A stretch of 64,000 bases of DNA from Grimontia hollisae CIP 101886 (GTDB taxonomy: Bacteria; Pseudomonadota; Gammaproteobacteria; Enterobacterales; Vibrionaceae), in NCBI RefSeq assembly GCF_000176515.1, contig NZ_ADAQ01000012.1:186001-250000 (forward strand), read 5' to 3'. The first letter of the stretch is position 1, and each line of letters starts with the position of its first letter. The position numbers and the translations under genes were made by a program. The notes below the pieces were generated by a model that worked only from the letters and a program-made list of their open reading frames with translations, was not told the origin of the DNA and ran no database searches. Positions 56,030-64,000 of this stretch are shown piece after piece.

Positions 56030-57114
56030 TGCGGTTTCACGGTAAACGTGGGTTTAAAGCCCGCTGGAGCGAGGGAACTGTTGCGCTCAAACGTGTTGAT
56101 ATTGCTATCATCGATAACATACAGTTGTGGGCCCACGTGCTTGGTATACGGTTTTCCTTCAAGGATACGGATGGCCTGATCGATAGCGACACGGCCCTGG
56201 ATAACCGCCGAATCAGTGGGGGCTGCGAGGATAAGACCACGTTTGATGCCCTGATACACGCCGGGCGTGAAGTAGTAGGAAAGGACGCCGATTTGGTCCG
56301 TGAGACCGCGGGCGCGCAGCAGGCTGGTTGCTGCTTCAGCAGTCACAGCGGTGCCAACGATGTAATCCAGATCCGGATGTGCTTCGAGGGTGTCTTCAAC
56401 CAGCTTCAGCTGCACTTCCTTGCCGGTATCGCCGTATTTGGTTTCCACCACATCAATGTTGGAACCTTCGACAGCAGACTGAAACCCTTTGTTACCGGCT
56501 TCAACCCAGCCTGCGCCAGGAGGCCCCGGGAACCAGCCGACGTTGACTTTTTCTTTGTCGTTCTGGTGACGTTCTGCCAGATACTGGCCAATTTTTGCGC
56601 CCATTTCCCCAAAAGAAACCAGGGATTTGGCTGAGATATCCGGGGATGACATACCGTTGACGATATCGATAACCGGTATGCCGGATTGGGCGATGTTTTT
56701 CACCAGATTGTTGAGACCATCGAAAGAAATCGCGCCGATGATAACGGCATCTGCTCCTGATGCGACACAGTCCTCAATCTGTGAAAGCTGGGTATTGAGA
56801 TTGGTGTAGCCACCCGCTTCAACCAGCTGCATACCAACACCGGCACGCTTGGCTTCATCGACGACGCCATAATTCACTGCGGTCCAGTACGCATCTTTCA
56901 GATGTGGAAAGGAAACGCAGATATCCCAGGCTTTGCTGGCTTTTTCGACTGGCTGGTATTGCATGACGTTGCGGGCGCTGTTCATATCGAAAGGGGTCGT
57001 CCAGACATCCACCGTATACGGATACCAGTTTTCACTGTGGACCGCACCGCTTTGGGCGAATGCCATTGCACCGACCAAGGTTAACCATGGGACAGCAGAA
57101 GGTTTGCCGTTCAT
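56026..57114 (-). CDS. TorT-like periplasmic binding protein of an ABC importer
   Basis: 362 aa from the ATG at 57114 (GGGAGAAG upstream); signal peptide to about AVHS. KDAYWTAVNYGVV, LVEAGGYTNLNTQLSQIEDC, GTAVTAEAA and LSYYFTPGVYQGIKRG align closely with E. coli TorT, the TMAO-sensing partner of TorS. Here, however, it leads an operon with its own RbsA/RbsC-type ATPase and permease and with no TorS. It is therefore more likely a transport binding protein for a small, polar, TMAO-like or amide ligand. Confidence 0.88.
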   Translation of the reverse strand: MNGKPSAVPWLTLVGAMAFAQSGAVHSENWYPYTVDVWTTPFDMNSARNVMQYQPVEKASKAWDICVSFPHLKDAYWTAVNYGVVDEAKRAGVGMQLVEAGGYTNLNTQLSQIEDCVASGADAVIIGAISFDGLNNLVKNIAQSGIPVIDIVNGMSSPDISAKSLVSFGEMGAKIGQYLAERHQNDKEKVNVGWFPGPPGAGWVEAGNKGFQSAVEGSNIDVVETKYGDTGKEVQLKLVEDTLEAHPDLDYIVGTAVTAEAATSLLRARGLTDQIGVLSYYFTPGVYQGIKRGLILAAPTDSAVIQGRVAIDQAIRILEGKPYTKHVGPQLYVIDDSNINTFERNSSLAPAGFKPTFTVKPQ

Positions 57115-57209
57115 GTTTCTTCTCCCTGTTACTTCAACCAATGTTTGCAATTGCCAAGGCGCGGGAAGTACCGGATTTGGCGATTGCTTGATGTGTTAAT
57201 AACAGGTTA

Positions 57210-57234
57210 AATTTACATCACTGGTATGTAAATT
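57210..57234. promoter_or_regulatory. 9-bp perfect inverted repeat, likely LysR operator in a divergent promoter
   Basis: AATTTACAT (57210-57218) and ATGTAAATT (57226-57234) around a 7-base spacer, 96 bases upstream of the TorT-like gene and 182 bases before the LysR gene. The embedded T-N11-A symmetry fits LysR-type sites. The rest of 57115-57415 is AT-rich with nothing else distinct. Confidence 0.65.
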
Positions 57235-57415
57235 ATAGAGTTTTGTCTAGTGTTATAAGAAAAATAGATACCCAAAAGCGATGTGATGTCAGCTAGTGAA
57301 ATTTATTTAATACATTGTTATTTAAAGACTAAATGAAGTTATGCTGTCATTTTTTAGACCTATTGACAGGTCTGGATATCAGAAGAATGGATACAAGGCT
57401 TAAGGAAAACAGAAC

Positions 57416-58339
57416 ATGCTCCCAACCATGAAACAGATCCGGTATTTTATTGCGACAGCAGACTCCGGGCAGGTCTCGCAGGCTGCCAATGCCATGCACG
57501 TTTCCCAGTCGGCGATCACTACCGCTGTCAAGCAGTTGGAAGAGATGTTGAATGTGAGCCTGTTTGTCCGCCAGCCCCATGGCATGTTGCTGACCTATGA
57601 AGGGAACCAGTTTTATCAGCATGCCACACACATCGTGAAGGAGCTGGAAGAAGCGATGCTGCTGTCACACCGCCGCGCTAACCAGGTATCAGGTACGATC
57701 ACGCTGGCGATGTCCTACACACTGGCGGGATATTTTGTGCCACCCTACCTGACCCGCTTCCAGCGCAGCTATCCCAATGTGAATGTGAAGCTGGTGGAGG
57801 CGACCCGGAGCAATATTGAGGAAGGTGTGGTATCGGGAGAGTTTGACGTGGCTTTTATGCTGACATCTAACCTGCTCAACCAGGAAGATATCAGTTTCCA
57901 GACCTTGTTGAGCTCGCAGCGTCGGTTGTGGCTAAGTTCCAGTCACCCTCTTCTCGAAAGAAAAATGGTGACCTTGCACGATGTCGCCCAATATCCTTAC
58001 ATCATGTTAACCGTTGATGAGGCAAGCAATACGGCCCAGCGGTACTGGAACCAAACACCTTATCAGCCAAACACTGTCTTCAGGACGACGTCTGTCGAAT
58101 CGGTGCGTAGCCTGGTGGCAAATGATTATGGCATCACCATTCTGTCAGATATGGTGTATCGCCCTTGGTCACTGGAAGGAAGACGGGTAGAAGTGCGCCC
58201 CCTTGCAGATCATGTGCCTGCCATGGATGTTGGCGTGGTATGGTCCAGAAAGCGTGAACGCAGCAGTGCGGTTAAAGCATTTTGTGAGTTTATGGAACTG
58301 TCAGTGATGCCGGACAGCGGGTCTTCCCAGCGGTTTTGA
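57416..58339 (+). CDS. LysR-family transcriptional regulator
   Basis: 307 aa. Winged HTH in MKQIRYFIATADSGQVSQAANAMHVSQSAITTAVKQLE (in part) and an effector domain. AAGGAAA lies 8 bases before the ATG at 57416; the second ATG at 57428 is an alternative. It is divergent from the ten-gene lactam/GABA-type operon and is its probable activator. Convergent with rhlE. Confidence 0.92.
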   Translation: MLPTMKQIRYFIATADSGQVSQAANAMHVSQSAITTAVKQLEEMLNVSLFVRQPHGMLLTYEGNQFYQHATHIVKELEEAMLLSHRRANQVSGTITLAMSYTLAGYFVPPYLTRFQRSYPNVNVKLVEATRSNIEEGVVSGEFDVAFMLTSNLLNQEDISFQTLLSSQRRLWLSSSHPLLERKMVTLHDVAQYPYIMLTVDEASNTAQRYWNQTPYQPNTVFRTTSVESVRSLVANDYGITILSDMVYRPWSLEGRRVEVRPLADHVPAMDVGVVWSRKRERSSAVKAFCEFMELSVMPDSGSSQRF

Positions 58340-58343
58340 ACCA

Positions 58344-58362
58344 GGCAGGTGTATCACCTGCC
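58344..58362. terminator. hairpin between the convergent LysR and rhlE genes
   Basis: GGCAGGTG (58344-58351) and CACCTGCC (58355-58362) with a 3-base loop, 5 bases after the LysR stop. No U tract. Confidence 0.5.
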
Positions 58363-58382
58363 GGATCCTGATGGATGCAAGG

Positions 58383-59693
58383 CTAGCCAGCGCCGCGCTC
58401 GCGGTACTTTCCCGCACCGGGTTTTCGTCTTGGTGTTGGCTTGTTAGTGGTTGGCTTGTTCTCTTTGCCCTGTCCGGCACTTTTGGGTTGTGGCTTCTTG
58501 GCCTTTTTGGGCTTTTTCGGTTTGATGGGGCGTGTATCCAATGCTTTTTCAGGCAATGGATTGGTCGGTTTGAAACCCGCTAGTTCCTGACGGGGCAGCA
58601 GTTGCTGGATCAGGCGCTCAATACCAAACAGATCGTCAGCTTCATCGGCACACACCAAAGAAATAGCTTTCCCGGGTTCACCGGCACGACCGGTACGGCC
58701 AATGCGGTGCACATAGTCTTCTGCTACATGGGGGATCTCAAAATTCACCACCTGTGGAAGCTGAGGAATATCTATACCACGGGCGGCAATGTCGGTCGCG
58801 ACCAGAACACGCACATCTCCGGTTTTAAAATCAGCCAGCGCTTTGGTACGCGCACTCTGGCTTTTGTTGCCGTGAATAGGTGCTGCCGTGATGCCTTCCT
58901 CGTTGAGAAAGCGCGCAAGCTTGTTGGCCCCATGCTTGGTTCGGGTAAAGACCAAAACCTGCTTCCAGTCACCGTCTTTGATCAGTTTGGAAAGCATCGC
59001 CGGTTTCTTTTTCTTGTCTGCCGGGTAAATGCATTGCTCAACGGTACGCGCTGTTGAGTTGGCCGGGGTGACGGAGATTTCTACCGGGTTGTTAACCAGA
59101 CCTTTGGCCAGATTTCGGATTTCATCCGAAAACGTGGCGGAGAACAGCAGGCTCTGGCGGTTTTTCGGCAGCAAATCCAGAATCTTTTTAATGTCGCGGA
59201 AAAAGCCCATGTCCAGCATGCGATCGGCTTCATCCAACACCAGAACCTCGAGCTGCGAGAACTTCACTGCGTTTTGCTGATACAAATCCAGCAGGCGGCC
59301 TGGCGTTGCCACCAGAATGTCAGTCCCTTTTCTAAGCGCCATCATCTGTGGATTAATTTTTACGCCACCAAAAACCACGCTTGAGCGCAGGGGAAGGTGG
59401 CGGCTGTACACCACCGCATTTTCATGAATTTGCGCCGCCAGCTCACGGGTGGGTGTCAGGATGAGTGCGCGCACGTGATTGGGGCGGGTGCGTCCGCCGT
59501 TACTCAGACGTTCTAAAATCGGCAGTACAAAGCCTGCCGTTTTACCGGTACCTGTCTGCGCGGCCGCCATGACATCCTTGCCTTCCAACACGGCAGGAAT
59601 CGCCTGCATCTGGATAGGGGAAGGTGTGTCGTAGCCTTTTTCCTGAATAGCACGAAGGATTGGCGCAGAAAGGCCTAACTCGGTAAAACCCAT
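58383..59693 (-). CDS. rhlE: RhlE, DEAD-box RNA helicase
   Basis: 436 aa. [17 protein letters not shown]-motif region, [12 protein letters not shown] in [12 protein letters not shown], and HRIGRTGR in the helicase C domain. The C-terminal tail (about 385-436) is lysine- and proline-rich, usual for RhlE. ATP-dependent RNA remodelling, often in ribosome assembly and cold adaptation. The leader upstream folds into three small hairpins. Confidence 0.95.
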   Translation of the reverse strand: MGFTELGLSAPILRAIQEKGYDTPSPIQMQAIPAVLEGKDVMAAAQTGTGKTAGFVLPILERLSNGGRTRPNHVRALILTPTRELAAQIHENAVVYSRHLPLRSSVVFGGVKINPQMMALRKGTDILVATPGRLLDLYQQNAVKFSQLEVLVLDEADRMLDMGFFRDIKKILDLLPKNRQSLLFSATFSDEIRNLAKGLVNNPVEISVTPANSTARTVEQCIYPADKKKKPAMLSKLIKDGDWKQVLVFTRTKHGANKLARFLNEEGITAAPIHGNKSQSARTKALADFKTGDVRVLVATDIAARGIDIPQLPQVVNFEIPHVAEDYVHRIGRTGRAGEPGKAISLVCADEADDLFGIERLIQQLLPRQELAGFKPTNPLPEKALDTRPIKPKKPKKAKKPQPKSAGQGKENKPTTNKPTPRRKPGAGKYRERGAG

Positions 59694-60197
59694 AAATTAA
59701 TTTCTCGATAAGTGATTGCCCTACAAGGGCGATAATCGGCAAATATGCCGAAAATGGGATAGGGAGCGCTATTCTGCGCTTTTCCTTGGGAGAGGGCAAT
59801 GAATATCTAAAACCAGAGAGGCTGCCTTTCTGTCTATGATTGTGTTTTTTGTGTATTGAAATCTGTTCAGATGATGTGAAATTACCTATTTTTTGCCAAA
59901 AAAATCGGTCTGCCAGTAAGAACGATTACATCGGAATTAACACCATGAAAAGCCGGGTTTAAAACAAGCGTGCTTTTTTGCGCCTTCCCAGTGAAAGGCA
60001 GACGATATCTTGTTTTTGCAACATGCTGGACGTCAATAGTTAGCCATCCTCCTTGTGTATTGCAGCACTGATACTGTGTCTGTTTTGGCATATTACCTGC
60101 CCGGCAATGTCGTTGGCTTGAAAGGGGATTGTCAGACCACGGTGCCGCTTCCCAACGCCAGTTATTACAATTCTTGTTATGGTTGAGGAGGTCACTC
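59694..60197. other. intergenic region: structured rhlE leader and upstream region of the tail-sheath operon
   Basis: 504 bases between divergent genes. Three perfect hairpins lie in 59718-59780 on the rhlE side: GCCCT/AGGGC (59718-59730), CGGCA/TGCCG (59737-59750) and AGCGC/GCGCT (59765-59780). A 105-codon leftward frame (59882-60199) has no ribosome site or family resemblance. No clear promoter for the sheath gene seen. Confidence 0.45.
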
Positions 60198-62165
60198 ATG
60201 CCCGTTGCACTGACATATCCCGGCGTTTACATCCAGGAAATTCCCAGCGGCAGCCGTTCAATCAGCGGCGCCGCGACGTCAATCGCTGCGTTTGTCGGTC
60301 GCTTTTCCAGAGGGCCTTTGAACACACCGGTTCGCCTGTTTCATGTCGGTGATTTTGACACCCATATGGGAGGTGTGCACACCGACAGTGAAGTCAGCTA
60401 CGCCGTGTCGCAGTTTTTTATTAACGGTGGTGGAGAATCGATTGCTGTGCGCATCGGGGGTGGCACGAATGGCAGTGCATCCGTGCAAAGCTGGAACGGT
60501 GGCACCACGTTGGTGTTCAATGCCGGGCGCCAGTTTCAGGGGCAATCGGTGACCGATCCCGGCGGCTGGAATAACCATATACGCATTGATATTGACTACC
60601 TGACATCCGATCCCACTGCGCTGTTTAACCTCTCAGTCACTGAGATCAGGCATGTGGATGGCCTTGAAGTGCCGGTGCGCAATGAAACCTACCGCAATGT
60701 GTCCATGGTCTCGACCCATGCCCGCTTTGTACAACATGTGGTGAATGACGATTCTGTGCTGGTGCAACTCCCGGATTTTGTTGGCACCGACATGCCGGCA
60801 CCGAGTGGGTTCTATTCCGATGTGCAAGACACAGCCCAATACCCGGGTGTCGCCGCTAACAATACCCTGCAAATTGATTTAGGGAATGGGGGGGAGAATG
60901 TGGATATTGATGCCACCACGCCGCCCACCACCATGGCAGGGGCGGCACTGATGCTTCAGAGTGCCATTCGTGACACCCGGCCTGCGGATCCGTTGTGGGC
61001 GCAGTGTCAGGTAGTGGTTCGCAATAACAGGCTTGCGATTTTGAGCGGAAGAAACAGCGCACAATACCGGGCAGGACAAGTGATCTCCATTGCGGAATCT
61101 GCCGGGGACTTTGGCACTGTGATGGGGTTGGTTGGTGCGGGTGCCCGTGCCAATGTCCAGCAATATGCGATGAACACTGCCGCGCCCGCCGGATTCCAAA
61201 GCGCTGCAACCGCCGGGGTGGCCGAAGATCTTTCTTTGCTGTCAAGCGCGCAGCAAGCGGCGCAGTTTCGTGGTAACCGGAATGCCCGCACCGGCATTTA
61301 TGCGCTCGAAGATGTCGATATCTTCAATATCCTCATGATCCCCGAAGCCTCCGATTTGAACAATGGCAATGTGGCAGACATGTCCAGCGTGATCAGTCCT
61401 GTGATTGCGTATTGCGAGGAGCAGCGAGCATTCCTGCTGATTGACCCGCCAGCCAATGTGAACAGCGTGGAAGAGGCGACAGAATGGTTAGACGACGTGG
61501 CTGGTGCCGGGCTGCGTCACCGCAATACAGCGGCATATTATCCGCGTGTGCAGGTGCCTGACCCGAATAATGACAACCGCCTTCGGACGATTGCGCCCAG
61601 TGGCTCCGTAGCAGGTGTTTATGCGCGCCGTGACGCTGAAGCCGGGATCTGGACGGCTGCGGCAGGTATCACAGCCTCCCTTCGCAACGTGATCAGTTTT
61701 AATCACAACCTCACCAATAACGAAATAGGGCAGCTTAATCCTGTCGGGCTGAATTGCCTGCGAAATGCTGGCATCAGCGGCAATATCATCTGGGGCGCGC
61801 GTACCTTGCGCGGCGCCAATGAGCTGGCATCTGAATGGACGTATGTGCCTGTGCGCCGCACGGCACTTTTTATTGAAGAATCCCTGTTCCGCGGTCTTCA
61901 GTGGACCTTGTTTATGCCAAACGATGAACCGCTTTGGTCTGAAATCCGCATCGCGGTAACCCGTTTTATGCAGGGGCTTTTCCGTCAGGGTGCCTTTCAG
62001 GGGAGCTCACCGGATGAAGCCTTCTTCGTGAAATGCGACGCCGAAACGACGACTCAGGCTGATATTGATGCCGGTGTCGTCAACATACTGGTGGGGATGG
62101 CACCCCTTAAACCTGCGGAGTTTGTTGTTGTCAGCTTCCAGCTGATGAACAACAGCGGAAGTTAA
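60198..62165 (+). CDS. contractile tail sheath protein
   Basis: 655 aa from the ATG at 60198 (GAGGAGG upstream). ALTYPGVYIQEIPSGSRSI at the N-terminus and GVNCLRN/ WTYVPVRRTALFIEESLFRGLQW at the C-terminus (in part) are typical of phage and extracellular-injection-system sheath proteins. The protein forms the outer contractile tube; the N- and C-terminal domains interlock between rings. It opens a tail-type operon that continues off the window. Confidence 0.93.
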   Translation: MPVALTYPGVYIQEIPSGSRSISGAATSIAAFVGRFSRGPLNTPVRLFHVGDFDTHMGGVHTDSEVSYAVSQFFINGGGESIAVRIGGGTNGSASVQSWNGGTTLVFNAGRQFQGQSVTDPGGWNNHIRIDIDYLTSDPTALFNLSVTEIRHVDGLEVPVRNETYRNVSMVSTHARFVQHVVNDDSVLVQLPDFVGTDMPAPSGFYSDVQDTAQYPGVAANNTLQIDLGNGGENVDIDATTPPTTMAGAALMLQSAIRDTRPADPLWAQCQVVVRNNRLAILSGRNSAQYRAGQVISIAESAGDFGTVMGLVGAGARANVQQYAMNTAAPAGFQSAATAGVAEDLSLLSSAQQAAQFRGNRNARTGIYALEDVDIFNILMIPEASDLNNGNVADMSSVISPVIAYCEEQRAFLLIDPPANVNSVEEATEWLDDVAGAGLRHRNTAAYYPRVQVPDPNNDNRLRTIAPSGSVAGVYARRDAEAGIWTAAAGITASLRNVISFNHNLTNNEIGQLNPVGLNCLRNAGISGNIIWGARTLRGANELASEWTYVPVRRTALFIEESLFRGLQWTLFMPNDEPLWSEIRIAVTRFMQGLFRQGAFQGSSPDEAFFVKCDAETTTQADIDAGVVNILVGMAPLKPAEFVVVSFQLMNNSGS

Positions 62166-62234
62166 TCTTTCCGCCAGTGGCGGAGGTTGCTGGCGAATTC
62201 AATGAATGCGAAGCATAAGTCGCGAGGGGGCGGT

Positions 62235-62762
62235 ATGTCTCAGCTTAACGTGAATGGTCAACGGGTTGTGCCTTATCCCGGATACAAATTCATCATCAAG
62301 GAAGCGGGGGGTGACGTACTGGCCGCCGTGCAGAAAGTCTCTGGTCTAAGCCGCACCGTGGAAGTTAACGAATACCGCGCAGGGGGCGACCCCTCCCACA
62401 CCCGTAAATCGCCGGGTCAGGTGAAATTTGAAGCCATTACTCTTGAGCGTGGCGTGACAGAAAACCTGCAATTTGAGCAATGGGCCAATAAGGTCTGGCG
62501 CATCGGCACCGAGCCGGGCGGGGAAGTCTCACTGGCGGACCTGCACAAAGATTTGATTCTCGAAGTGCTGAACGAAGCCGGCCAGAAAGTGCTGAGTTAC
62601 AGCATTTACCGGTGTTGGGTATCGGAATACAAGGCATTGCCGGGACTGGATGCATCAAGCTCCGCATTCATGATCCAATCCATCAAGCTTGAGAATGAAG
62701 GGTGGGAGCGCATGGCAGTGACTGCGCCGAAAGAACCCAGCTTCGTCCACCCTGAGCAGTGA
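62235..62762 (+). CDS. tail tube protein (T4 gp19/Afp1-like)
   Basis: 175 aa from the ATG at 62235 (GAGGGGG upstream). Tube-protein features: VPYPGYKFIIKEAGGDVLAAVQKVSGLSRTVEVNEYRAGG (in part) and VKFEAITLERGVTENLQFEQWANKV (in part). Forms the inner tube delivered when the sheath contracts. Follows the sheath gene. Confidence 0.9.
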   Translation: MSQLNVNGQRVVPYPGYKFIIKEAGGDVLAAVQKVSGLSRTVEVNEYRAGGDPSHTRKSPGQVKFEAITLERGVTENLQFEQWANKVWRIGTEPGGEVSLADLHKDLILEVLNEAGQKVLSYSIYRCWVSEYKALPGLDASSSAFMIQSIKLENEGWERMAVTAPKEPSFVHPEQ

Positions 62763-62772
62763 GTAGACGCTG

Positions 62773-63579
62773 ATGGGCATGGTATTACAGACACTGGATG
62801 ACAACCGGCAGGTAGATGCGTGGGAAGCCGCGTCTGGCAGGCGCACGCAGGAACGTGCGACCGTGCTGGCGAGTGCATTCATTCCGGAAGCACTGAAACC
62901 GGCGTTGCCGGACTGGACGGTCGCCGGGCGTGATCATTTGTTATTGCTGGCTTACCAGCAGCAGTTTGGTGATGCCATTGAGGTTGAGGCAAAGTGCAGC
63001 GCTTGCGGTGAGAAAACCCAGCTTGCGTTCACCGTTTCTCAAATCCTCAGCACAGCATCGCCACAATTATCTGCGGCCTGGGATACTGCGCAATCAACAC
63101 TGGATACGGATGCTTACCTTCCTGCCTATCATGAGGTTACTTTCGATGGGGTAGCATGTCGCTTCCGCCTGCCGCGCATTGCAGATCTGATGTTGCTCGA
63201 ACAGAGCGATGCCATGTTGTTCCAGTTTGCCCAACGGGTGATTGACCCAGAAGGCTTCCAGCAACTTCGCGTTGCGCTGGCAGAGAAAGAGAATACCGGG
63301 CATGCCTGGGAAGCCTTGTTTGAACAGATTGAAGCGCAAATGCTGGCCCATGAACCCTTGTCGATTGTGTCACTTAATGCGATCTGCCCGGAATGCGGGG
63401 CAGAGACACCGCACCAGTTTGATATAGCCAGCCAGTTTTGGGCGCAGCTTTCCGCCAGTGTCGAAAAGCAGCTTTGGGATGTGCATCTGCTGGCTTCTGT
63501 GTATGGGTGGTCGAGCCGGGATATTCTCGCGATGAGTCCGGCCCGGCGTCGTCGCCATATCGCAATGATTATTGAGTGA
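62773..63579 (+). CDS. T4-type baseplate hub assembly chaperone-like protein with CxxC pairs
   Basis: 268 aa. Two CxxC motifs (CSAC at about 76-79 and CPEC at about 213-216) could bind zinc; WSSRDILAMSPARRRRHIAMI at the C-terminus resembles the T4 gp26/gp51-like hub chaperone family found in contractile-tail loci. It follows the tube gene by 10 bases. Assignment is by resemblance and position. Confidence 0.72.
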   Translation: MGMVLQTLDDNRQVDAWEAASGRRTQERATVLASAFIPEALKPALPDWTVAGRDHLLLLAYQQQFGDAIEVEAKCSACGEKTQLAFTVSQILSTASPQLSAAWDTAQSTLDTDAYLPAYHEVTFDGVACRFRLPRIADLMLLEQSDAMLFQFAQRVIDPEGFQQLRVALAEKENTGHAWEALFEQIEAQMLAHEPLSIVSLNAICPECGAETPHQFDIASQFWAQLSASVEKQLWDVHLLASVYGWSSRDILAMSPARRRRHIAMIIE

Positions 63580-63591
63580 CGGGGAGGAAAT

Positions 63592-64000
63592 ATGAGTAGA
63601 GGTCTCACCCAGTTTCTCCGCCGCAATGTCACCGGCGAACAGTCACTCAAACCAGTGGTACGCTCTTATTACTCTCACATGGCAGAGACGGCATACAGCC
63701 CGGCGGATCACAATAATAGTGACACTGTCACGGACTGGTTGAGGCCTGAGCCATCGATAACAGTGTCGAAGAGACAGCAAAGTCACGCGGAACATGTAAA
63801 TAAAGCAACGCGTGACAACCAGGCGCATATGCCGGGTTCACAACCTGATTTTAACAGGGAAGTGGCCTTCCCTAAGTCTTCAGACACTATTTCTGAGACG
63901 CCAAAAAATCATGAGAAACAAGACGAGCAGGACAGTGTCGAACCTGAGCGCATCACATCAAAGGCTCGCCCAGAAAGCCTTCAGCCAGACGAGGGCAATT
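63592..64000 (+). CDS. partial CDS, N-terminus of a hydrophilic tail-locus protein
   Basis: Open frame from the ATG at 63592 (GGGGAGG upstream) to the window end, at least 136 residues. Begins MSRGLTQFLRRNVTGEQS; the rest is very hydrophilic (Asp/Glu/Gln/Ser-rich, no hydrophobic core), so it looks disordered. In tail-type loci a linker or tape-measure-associated protein could sit here, but I do not recognise it. Confidence 0.7.
   Translation, partial: MSRGLTQFLRRNVTGEQSLKPVVRSYYSHMAETAYSPADHNNSDTVTDWLRPEPSITVSKRQQSHAEHVNKATRDNQAHMPGSQPDFNREVAFPKSSDTISETPKNHEKQDEQDSVEPERITSKARPESLQPDEGN

Noticed and set aside
59882-60199. 105-codon leftward frame upstream of the sheath gene
   Set aside because: No ribosome site, unusual composition, and it overlaps the sheath start; judged a chance frame.
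1-64000. CRISPR array, tRNA or rRNA genes
   Set aside because: I saw no regularly spaced repeats, no cloverleaf-like gene and no rRNA-like stretch, though a covariance search was not possible here.

Overview
The window looks like a chromosome segment from a marine gamma-proteobacterium, most likely Vibrionaceae (an Enterovibrio/Grimontia/Photobacterium-like organism). Grounds: a torECA trimethylamine-N-oxide respiration operon, an NqrM-type small protein, a thermostable-hemolysin-family protein and a Vibrio/Shewanella-type miniature transposable element, set among many CUT1-type sugar ABC transporters. The genus is inferred from gene content only. Dense accessory catabolism and the absence of ribosomal or tRNA genes would suit a secondary chromosome or accessory region.

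Layout. 1-162: 3' end of a gene. 193-6050: alpha-glucoside/disaccharide uptake operon (binding protein, two permeases, GH13 glucosidase, ATPase), convergent with a second GH13 protein (6156-7784) that lacks the usual acid/base glutamate. 8260-12156: torE-torC-torA. 12399-12962: GNAT. 12998-18731: an island that reads as AT-richer, holding a NifX-family gene and an NqrM-like gene behind a 36-bp perfect palindrome, a DUF134 regulator with a MITE just upstream, ada, a DMT exporter, a Phd/RelE-type toxin-antitoxin pair and gene remnants. 18732-24244: phospholipase D lipoprotein, LysR/DMT divergent pair, GNAT-nitrilase fusion. 24338-37629: a divergent catabolic locus. Leftward are ABC ATPase, HisD/HpsN-like dehydrogenase, NTF2-like, SDR, LacI, NTF2-like, cupin, alpha/beta hydrolase and RraA-like genes; rightward are binding protein, two permeases and a third NTF2-like protein. 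37804-44213: a seven-gene operon (thermostable hemolysin family, AMP ligase, heme-oxygenase-like diiron protein, SDR, TPR protein, OmpR-type regulator, histidine kinase). It faces an LTA-synthase-like gene (44253-46211), and both promoters carry a CTTAAG-N5-CTTAAG box. 46374-57114: a ten-gene leftward operon (TorT-like binding protein, ABC ATPase, permease, PxpA, biotin carrier, biotin carboxylase, PxpB, PxpC, GabD, GabT) with a divergent LysR gene. 58383-59693: rhlE. 60198-64000: start of a contractile-tail (phage-tail-like or extracellular injection system) locus that runs off the window.

How they work together. The three ABC-linked loci each pair an importer with dedicated enzymes. The most novel is the 46-57 kb operon. 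It combines urea-carboxylase-like parts, 5-oxoprolinase-like parts and the GABA shunt enzymes, which suggests ATP-dependent opening of a lactam or cyclic amide to an omega-amino acid and then to a dicarboxylate. The second candidate for an undescribed system is the two-component-controlled hemolysin/ligase/diiron-oxygenase/SDR operon, which looks like a small lipid- or acyl-derived metabolite pathway tied to envelope modification.
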